Positions 59,268 to 64,000 of a stretch of DNA of 64,000 nucleotides are shown here, piece after piece. Each line of letters opens with the position of its first letter. Position 1 is the stretch's first letter. Source of the stretch: Bradyrhizobium sp. (GTDB taxonomy: Bacteria; Pseudomonadota; Alphaproteobacteria; Rhizobiales; Xanthobacteraceae). The notes under the pieces were generated by a model. That model did no database searches, was not told the origin of the DNA, and worked only from the letters and a program-made list of their open reading frames with translations. The stretch is from contig NZ_JACRMG010000009.1 of assembly GCF_016219575.1 (NCBI RefSeq), forward strand, positions 248,001 to 312,000, given 5' to 3'. Made by a program: the position numbers and the translations under genes.

Positions 59268-61208
59268 ATGAGCAGGTTCGGCAAACACAGCTTCGGTCGA
59301 TTGCTGCGCAGCGAGTCGTCGGCGCCTGTGGACGGCGTCGATCCGGCCGAAGGCAAGGCGATGCTGAAATGGCTCGGGCTCGGTTGCGCCGTGCTTGCCG
59401 CGAGCATTGCCGCCGGCATGGCGGTTACCACCATGAGCCTGCGCGAATGCGTTCTGCTTGCCGCCGTCGCCATCCTGGCCGTGACGGTCGGGCTGCTTCT
59501 CAAGCGCCATCAGGGGTTTCACCGCACGCTCGCCGCCGAACGGCGCCAGCTCCGCACCGCGGTCGACAATATCCCGCAGGGCCTGGTGCTGTACGATGCA
59601 TCAGCCCGGATCGTCGTCTGCAACCAGCCCTACCTCGACATGTTCGGCCTGTCGCAGGACATTGCGAAGCAGGGCTGCACCATGCAGCGGCTGATTGCGC
59701 ACCGCCAGGAGACCGGCTCGTTCGACGGCGACGTCGATGCGTTCTGCAGCGCCATCATCCGCAACGTCAGGCTTGGCAAGGCGACGCGCCAGATCACCGA
59801 GGCTCCGGGTGGCCGCGCCATCGAGATCGTCAACAAGCCGCTTCCGTCGGGCGGCTGGGTCGCGACAATCGAGGACATCACCCCGCGCAAGCGCGCGGAG
59901 GAGAAGATCGCCCATCTTGCTCATTACGACGCGCTCACCGATCTGCCGAACCGCGTGCTGTTCCGCGAGCAGCTGGAGCAGGCGCTGAAGGATATGAAGC
60001 CCGGTGCGCAACTCGCCGTGCTCTATATCGACATCGACGAGTTCAAGAGCGTCAACGACGCGCTCGGCCATCCCGTCGGCGACGAGCTGTTGAAGGGCGT
60101 CGCCAGGCGCCTGCGCGGCTGCCTCGGCGAGGCCGACATCGCCGCCCGGCTTGGCGGCGACGAATTCGCGATCATCCAGCATGCAGTGCAGGATGCGGCG
60201 GATGCCGAACGGCTCGTGGAGGCCATTTACGAGGCGATCCGTGAACCCCTCGAATGCGCCGGACACCTGATCACCACGGACGCCAGCATCGGCATCGCGG
60301 TGGCGCCGGGCGACGGCCGCCATCTCGACCAGCTCCTGAAGAATGCGGACCTCGCGCTGTACGGCGCCAAGGGCGACGGCCGTCGCACCTGGCGTTTCTT
60401 CGAACCGGGCATGGATGCGCGCGCCAAGGCGCGGCGCACGCTGGAATCGGAATTGCGCCAGGCCATCGCCGACGGCGGCTTCGAGGTCTATTACCAGCCG
60501 GTGGTCGATCTCGGCGACAACCGGGTCAGGGGAGCGGAGGCGCTGCTGCGCTGGCGGCATTCGCAGCGCGGCACGATTGCGCCCTCGGACTTCATCCCCG
60601 TGGCTGAAGATACCGGCTTGATCAACGAGCTCGGCCAGTTCGTGCTGGAGACCGCCTGCCGGGAAGCGGCGAACTGGCCGCAGCATGTCCGCATCGCCGT
60701 CAACGTCTCGCCGGTGCAGTTCCGCAACCCGACGCTGGCGCTGAGCGTCGCCGCGGCTCTTGCGGCTGCCGGCATTGCGCCGTCGCGGCTCGAGCTCGAG
60801 ATCACCGAAGCCGTGCTGATGCGCGACGACGAGGCAGCGCTCGCCACGCTGCATCAATTGCGCGCGCTGGGCGTCAGGATAGCGCTCGACGATTTCGGTA
60901 CCGGCTATTCCTCGCTGAGCTATCTGCACCGCTTCCCCTTCGACAAGATCAAGATCGACCGTTCCTTCGTCAAGCATATCGGCGACGAGGGCGCGTCCTC
61001 GGCGATCATCCAGGCCGTGGTCAACATCGCCAAGGCCAGCAACATGACGACGACGGCGGAAGGCGTGGAGCAGGAATGGCAGCGCGAGCTGCTGCGCGAA
61101 CTCGGCTGCACCGAGATGCAGGGCTATCTGTTCAGCCCGCCGGTCTCTGCCGTCGAAATCGCGCGGCTGATGCCTGATGCGCGCGACAAGGCGGCCTCTG
61201 CGGCCTGA
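59268..61208 (+). CDS. Membrane-bound PAS-GGDEF-EAL cyclic-di-GMP protein
   Basis: The 646-residue product has two membrane helices (about 35-80), a PAS domain (VDNIPQGLVLYDASARIVVC) and a GGDEF domain with the intact LGGDEFAII active site. The EAL domain starts with GAEALLRWRHSQ and has DDFGTGYSSLSYL. Both catalytic signatures look intact, so it could make or degrade c-di-GMP. The PAS domain may sense a small molecule or redox state. The ATG at 59268 follows AGGGG; an upstream start would add 12 residues. Confidence 0.92.
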   Translation: MSRFGKHSFGRLLRSESSAPVDGVDPAEGKAMLKWLGLGCAVLAASIAAGMAVTTMSLRECVLLAAVAILAVTVGLLLKRHQGFHRTLAAERRQLRTAVDNIPQGLVLYDASARIVVCNQPYLDMFGLSQDIAKQGCTMQRLIAHRQETGSFDGDVDAFCSAIIRNVRLGKATRQITEAPGGRAIEIVNKPLPSGGWVATIEDITPRKRAEEKIAHLAHYDALTDLPNRVLFREQLEQALKDMKPGAQLAVLYIDIDEFKSVNDALGHPVGDELLKGVARRLRGCLGEADIAARLGGDEFAIIQHAVQDAADAERLVEAIYEAIREPLECAGHLITTDASIGIAVAPGDGRHLDQLLKNADLALYGAKGDGRRTWRFFEPGMDARAKARRTLESELRQAIADGGFEVYYQPVVDLGDNRVRGAEALLRWRHSQRGTIAPSDFIPVAEDTGLINELGQFVLETACREAANWPQHVRIAVNVSPVQFRNPTLALSVAAALAAAGIAPSRLELEITEAVLMRDDEAALATLHQLRALGVRIALDDFGTGYSSLSYLHRFPFDKIKIDRSFVKHIGDEGASSAIIQAVVNIAKASNMTTTAEGVEQEWQRELLRELGCTEMQGYLFSPPVSAVEIARLMPDARDKAASAA

Positions 61209-61345
61209 GTCCATACGCTGCCACATCTGCACCCGCGCGCAGCGCATGCCGGCGTCATTGACACTCCTCCGACCGGCGGCCTAGTTTTTCACAAAATGAT
61301 TTCGCCGCCGGGGACAAGTTCCCGGCCAACAAGAAACCGGGCAGG

Positions 61346-62635
61346 GTGGAACGCGATGATCCGCGGCATCGAGCTTTGAGCGAGACTGCGCGCCCTTCCG
61401 CGCTTGCGCCCTTCCGCATCCGGAATTACCGATTTCAGTGGCCGGCCGATCTGCTCACGTCGTGGGCGTTCGAGATGGAGCAGATCATCCTCGGCTGGTA
61501 CGTGCTGGTCGAGACCGGTTCCGTGCTGCTGCTGACTTTGTACGCCTCGTTCGGCTTTGTCGGCACGCTTATCGCACCGATGTTCGGGGTGGTGGGCGAC
61601 CGCATTGGGCATCGCGACCTGCTGGCCATGATGCGCGCGACCTATGCGGTGCTGGCGGCGACGCTGATGACGCTGGTGCTGACGGGCACCTTGAGCCCGC
61701 TCTATGTATTCATCATTGCGATCCTGATGGGCCTGGTCAGGCCGTCCGACCTCGGCGTGCGCGGCGCGCTGGTGGCGACCATCATGCCGCACGATCTGCT
61801 GATAGGCGCAATCAGCGTCTCTCGCACCACCATGGACACCGCGCGCATTGCGGGCGCGCTCACCGGCGCCGGACTGTTCGCGGCGCTCGGCATGGGCGTG
61901 GCCTATGCCGTGATCGTCTGTCTCTATATTTCGGCCACTGTGCTCACGCTGTGCGTGGTTGCGCCGCGCAAGCCGCATCCGGTGACGGATGCGGCCGGCG
62001 ACGTGCTGCGGGTCTCGCCGCTGCGCGACCTGAAGGAGGGCGTGGCCTACATTTGGACCACGCCGCGGATGCAGGCGGCGATGTGGGTCGCTTTCCTCGT
62101 CAATCTGACCGCCTATCCGCTCTCGAACGGGTTGCTGCCCTACATCGCCAAGACCATTTACGGCACCAACCAGACCGGGCTCGGCTATCTATCGGCGAGC
62201 TTTGCGATCGGCTCGCTGGCCGGCTCGCTCGCGCTCAGCATGATCGGCGGCGTCCGCGCGGCGCGGCTGATGGTGGCCTCGACCGTGGCCTGGTACTCGG
62301 CGCTATTGGTATTCGTGCAGATGCAGACCGTACCGACGGCGATCCTCTGGCTGCTGCTGACGGGCTTCTGCCAGAGCCTCTCCATGATCTCGGTCGCGGT
62401 CATCCTGATGCGCGCCGCCGGCGAGCATTTGCGCGGCCGCGTGATGGGCGTGCGCATGATGGTGATCTACGGCCTGCCGCTCGGGCTGCTCGCCGCCGGC
62501 AGCCTGATCGAGGAGATCGGCTTTGCCGCCACGGGCACGATCTATGCCGCGACGGGGATCGCGATGACGCTCGCGATCGTCGCGCACTGGCGCGCCGAAT
62601 TGTGGCACCTGCATGCACCGGGCAATGCGCGGTAG
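61346..62635 (+). CDS. MFS transporter (EntS-like, MFS_3)
   Basis: The 429-residue protein has about twelve membrane helices. RIRNYRFQWPADLLTSWAFE and GDRIGHRDLLAMMRA in the second loop match the MFS_3/EntS group of exporters, often for siderophores or drugs. The start is uncertain: GTG at 61346, or TTG at 61376 giving LSETARPSALAPF. No regulator is adjacent. Confidence 0.85.
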   Translation: MERDDPRHRALSETARPSALAPFRIRNYRFQWPADLLTSWAFEMEQIILGWYVLVETGSVLLLTLYASFGFVGTLIAPMFGVVGDRIGHRDLLAMMRATYAVLAATLMTLVLTGTLSPLYVFIIAILMGLVRPSDLGVRGALVATIMPHDLLIGAISVSRTTMDTARIAGALTGAGLFAALGMGVAYAVIVCLYISATVLTLCVVAPRKPHPVTDAAGDVLRVSPLRDLKEGVAYIWTTPRMQAAMWVAFLVNLTAYPLSNGLLPYIAKTIYGTNQTGLGYLSASFAIGSLAGSLALSMIGGVRAARLMVASTVAWYSALLVFVQMQTVPTAILWLLLTGFCQSLSMISVAVILMRAAGEHLRGRVMGVRMMVIYGLPLGLLAAGSLIEEIGFAATGTIYAATGIAMTLAIVAHWRAELWHLHAPGNAR

Positions 62636-62644
62636 CCTCCGAAC

Positions 62645-63480
62645 CTAGCTCGCCAGCCGCGTCCTGAAGAACGCCAGAATCTCGTCGCGCGCGGCTGTTG
62701 TCGGTTGGCCGGCCCGGTCGATCAGATGCTGGGTGACGACGCTGTGCGGGTAGGGGACGTGGCGGGCGAAGAACGGCGAGACGTCGCTATTGGCAGCCTC
62801 GTCCGGCAGCTCGCGTCCGACGAAGCGGTTGCCGAGCGCCGCGACATAGGCGGCAAAGCGTTCGGCGCGGCAGATCTTGTCGCCCTTGAAACGGTAGGCG
62901 AGCACTGTGAGGTCCTCGCGGTCGAGCCGTTCGCGCACCGCGGCGAGCTCTTCCGGCGCGATCTCGAGGCCGGCCGGCTCGCGCAACGGCAGCGACGGCT
63001 GCGACAGCACCGGCGCCAGCATGGCGGGCTCCAGCATCATGGTGAGCGCAAAATTGCCGGTAAAGCACATGCCGATGGCACCGACACCGGGGCCGCCGCA
63101 TTCATCGTGGGCCAGCCGCGCCAGCGCGCGCAGCCATTGCGTCACCGGGCTCGACTGGTTTGCCGCCATGGCGCGGAATTCCGCGCTCATGCAGGCGCGC
63201 TGGAACACCGCAGCGCCTTCTTCGGCGTCGGGCACCGCGCCGTCGCGGCCGAACAGCGAGGGCATGTAGACGGTGAAACCGGCATCGCGCACCCAGCGGG
63301 CAAAGCGTGCGACATGCGGGCTGATGCCCGGCATCTCCGTCATCACGATCACTGCGGCCCTTTGCCCGCGATATAGACGCGCTTGGTGGCTTCGTTGAGG
63401 CGGATGTCGCGGCGCGCGAAATCCTCCAGCGGGTCGTCGATGTTCATGCTGCGCCCGGAAGCGGCGCCTGTATCGGCCAT
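62645..63480 (-). pseudogene. Dienelactone hydrolase-family gene interrupted by a one-base frameshift
   Basis: From ATG 63480 the frame reads MADTGAASGRSMNIDDPLED to RVYIAGKGPQ-stop (43 residues). The second frame continues from about 63357 as AVIVMTEMPGISPHVARFAR to the end at 62645. Adding one base after GGGCCG restores AGKGPAVIVMTEMPG, the expected join. The downstream part has the nucleophile region GVGAIGMCFTGNF with a Cys in place of Ser, as in dienelactone hydrolase. So the full protein would be about 277 residues. It may be a sequencing error or a real inactivating mutation; translation from GTG 63352 alone would lack the N-terminus. Confidence 0.75.
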
Positions 63481-63498
63481 TGCGTTGGTCTCATTTAA

Positions 63499-63513
63499 GT
63501 CCATATTATGAAC
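63499..63513. promoter_or_regulatory. Imperfect palindrome in the divergent hydrolase/HxlR promoter
   Basis: GTCCATATTATGAAC is a palindrome with one mismatched pair (C against A) around a central T. It is AT-rich and placed 19 bases from the hydrolase start and 42 from the HxlR start. HxlR-type regulators bind such inverted repeats, so this may be their operator. Confidence 0.5.
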
Positions 63514-63554
63514 TCAGGCTTATACAGGCTAAATCCAGAAAAGCAACTCAGAAG

Positions 63555-64000
63555 ATGGATGCCATGACGGAAGCCCCCGTAATCCGCCGCTCGCCGGTCA
63601 AACCCAGCGACTGCAACCTGGCGCGCAGCTTCGAGCTGATCGGCGACCGCTGGATGCTGTTGATCCTGCGCTCGGCGATGTATGGCGTGCGCCGCTTCGA
63701 CGACTTCCAGGCCGAGCTCGATGTGCCGCGCAGCGTGCTGAGCGCGCGCCTGGCGGGCCTCGTCGATGCCGGCATCATGGAGAAGCGCGAGTATCGCGAG
63801 GAGGGGCAGCGTTCCCGCGTCGAATATCCGCTGACGAAAATGGGCCGCCAGCTCGGCCTGCCGTTCTTCGCCATGACCGAATGGGGCGACCGGTGGCTTG
63901 GCGAGGGCGAGCCGCATTTCGGCCTGCGGTCGCGCGCGAACGGCCAGAAATTGAGGGTCGCGCTGGTCGACGAGCGCGGTAAGCCGGTGAAGCCGGAGGA
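63555..64000 (+). CDS. HxlR-family transcriptional regulator, 3' end beyond the window
   Basis: The first ~148 residues are visible, and the frame is open at the window edge. DCNLARSFELIGDRWMLLIL and the winged helix (FDDFQAELDVPRSVLSARLAGL, then MEKREY) match HxlR. The Cys in CNLAR is typical of redox- or aldehyde-sensing members. The start may be ATG at 63555 or 63564. It diverges from the dienelactone hydrolase, which it probably regulates. Confidence 0.9.
   Translation, partial: MDAMTEAPVIRRSPVKPSDCNLARSFELIGDRWMLLILRSAMYGVRRFDDFQAELDVPRSVLSARLAGLVDAGIMEKREYREEGQRSRVEYPLTKMGRQLGLPFFAMTEWGDRWLGEGEPHFGLRSRANGQKLRVALVDERGKPVKPE

Noticed and set aside
1..64000. tRNA or rRNA genes, CRISPR arrays, transposases, integrases, prophage
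   Set aside because: I saw no TTCGAATCC-type T-arm, no regularly spaced identical repeats, and no DDE or tyrosine-recombinase motifs. A tRNAscan and an IS search would be decisive, and any hit would overturn this.

Overview
The window is a high-GC chromosomal segment of an alphaproteobacterium, almost certainly a Bradyrhizobium or a close relative in the Bradyrhizobiaceae. The evidence is the very-long-chain fatty acid lipid A cluster (acpXL to lpxXL), FNR/FixK-type boxes, DUF2865 and Bug-family proteins, PomA-like MotA/MotB, tandem kup genes, and several families of palindromic intergenic repeats that I recognise from Bradyrhizobium. I see no rRNA, tRNA, CRISPR array, transposase, integrase or phage gene. 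Assignments rest on reading protein and DNA motifs by eye; no database search was run.

Left part (1-17 kb). The end of an archaeal-type S-adenosylmethionine synthetase is followed by a perfect FixK/FNR-type box and a short terminator-ended transcript, a candidate microaerobic small RNA. A patatin-like lipase and a convergent octaheme cytochrome c/TPR protein come next. Then follow two secreted proteins and a block of three tandem paralogous exported arylsulfatases, interleaved with an outer-membrane channel protein and a small membrane protein. Each sulfatase has its own upstream TTGA-N6-TCAA box, which suggests an oxygen-responsive sulfatase regulon. This is the most interesting system in the window.

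Middle left (17-23 kb). A TetR-controlled divergent module carries an HCCA-isomerase-like thioltransferase, two SDRs, a medium-chain dehydrogenase and one wrecked SDR. It is bracketed by a direct repeat of the 3' end of an alpha/beta hydrolase gene, as though inserted beside it or produced by a duplication.

Core genes (23-33 kb). These are DAHP synthase with a possible attenuator hairpin, diacylglycerol kinase, NAD synthetase, an ABC substrate-binding protein, secreted DUF2865 and Cys-rich proteins, cysS, a 37-residue membrane protein, a GNAT protein, citramalate synthase and a VOC protein.

Repeat-rich stretch and lipid genes (33-42 kb). A 760-base gene-free stretch holds REP palindromes and a strongly structured element that looks like RNA. 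After it come a LOG-family protein, an Atm1-type ABC exporter, psd and pssA (phosphatidylethanolamine synthesis), an RraA-like protein, a Bug-type binding protein and an SDR.

Right part (42-64 kb). This holds motA/motB, two kup K+ transporters, a rhodanese-aminotransferase-PotF operon, the VLCFA lipid A operon (acpXL-fabZXL-fabF2XL-fabF1XL-lpxXL), a ParB-like protein, a peroxidase-related protein and a HerA-like ATPase. It ends with a PAS-GGDEF-EAL protein, an MFS transporter, a frameshifted dienelactone hydrolase and a divergent HxlR regulator cut by the window edge.
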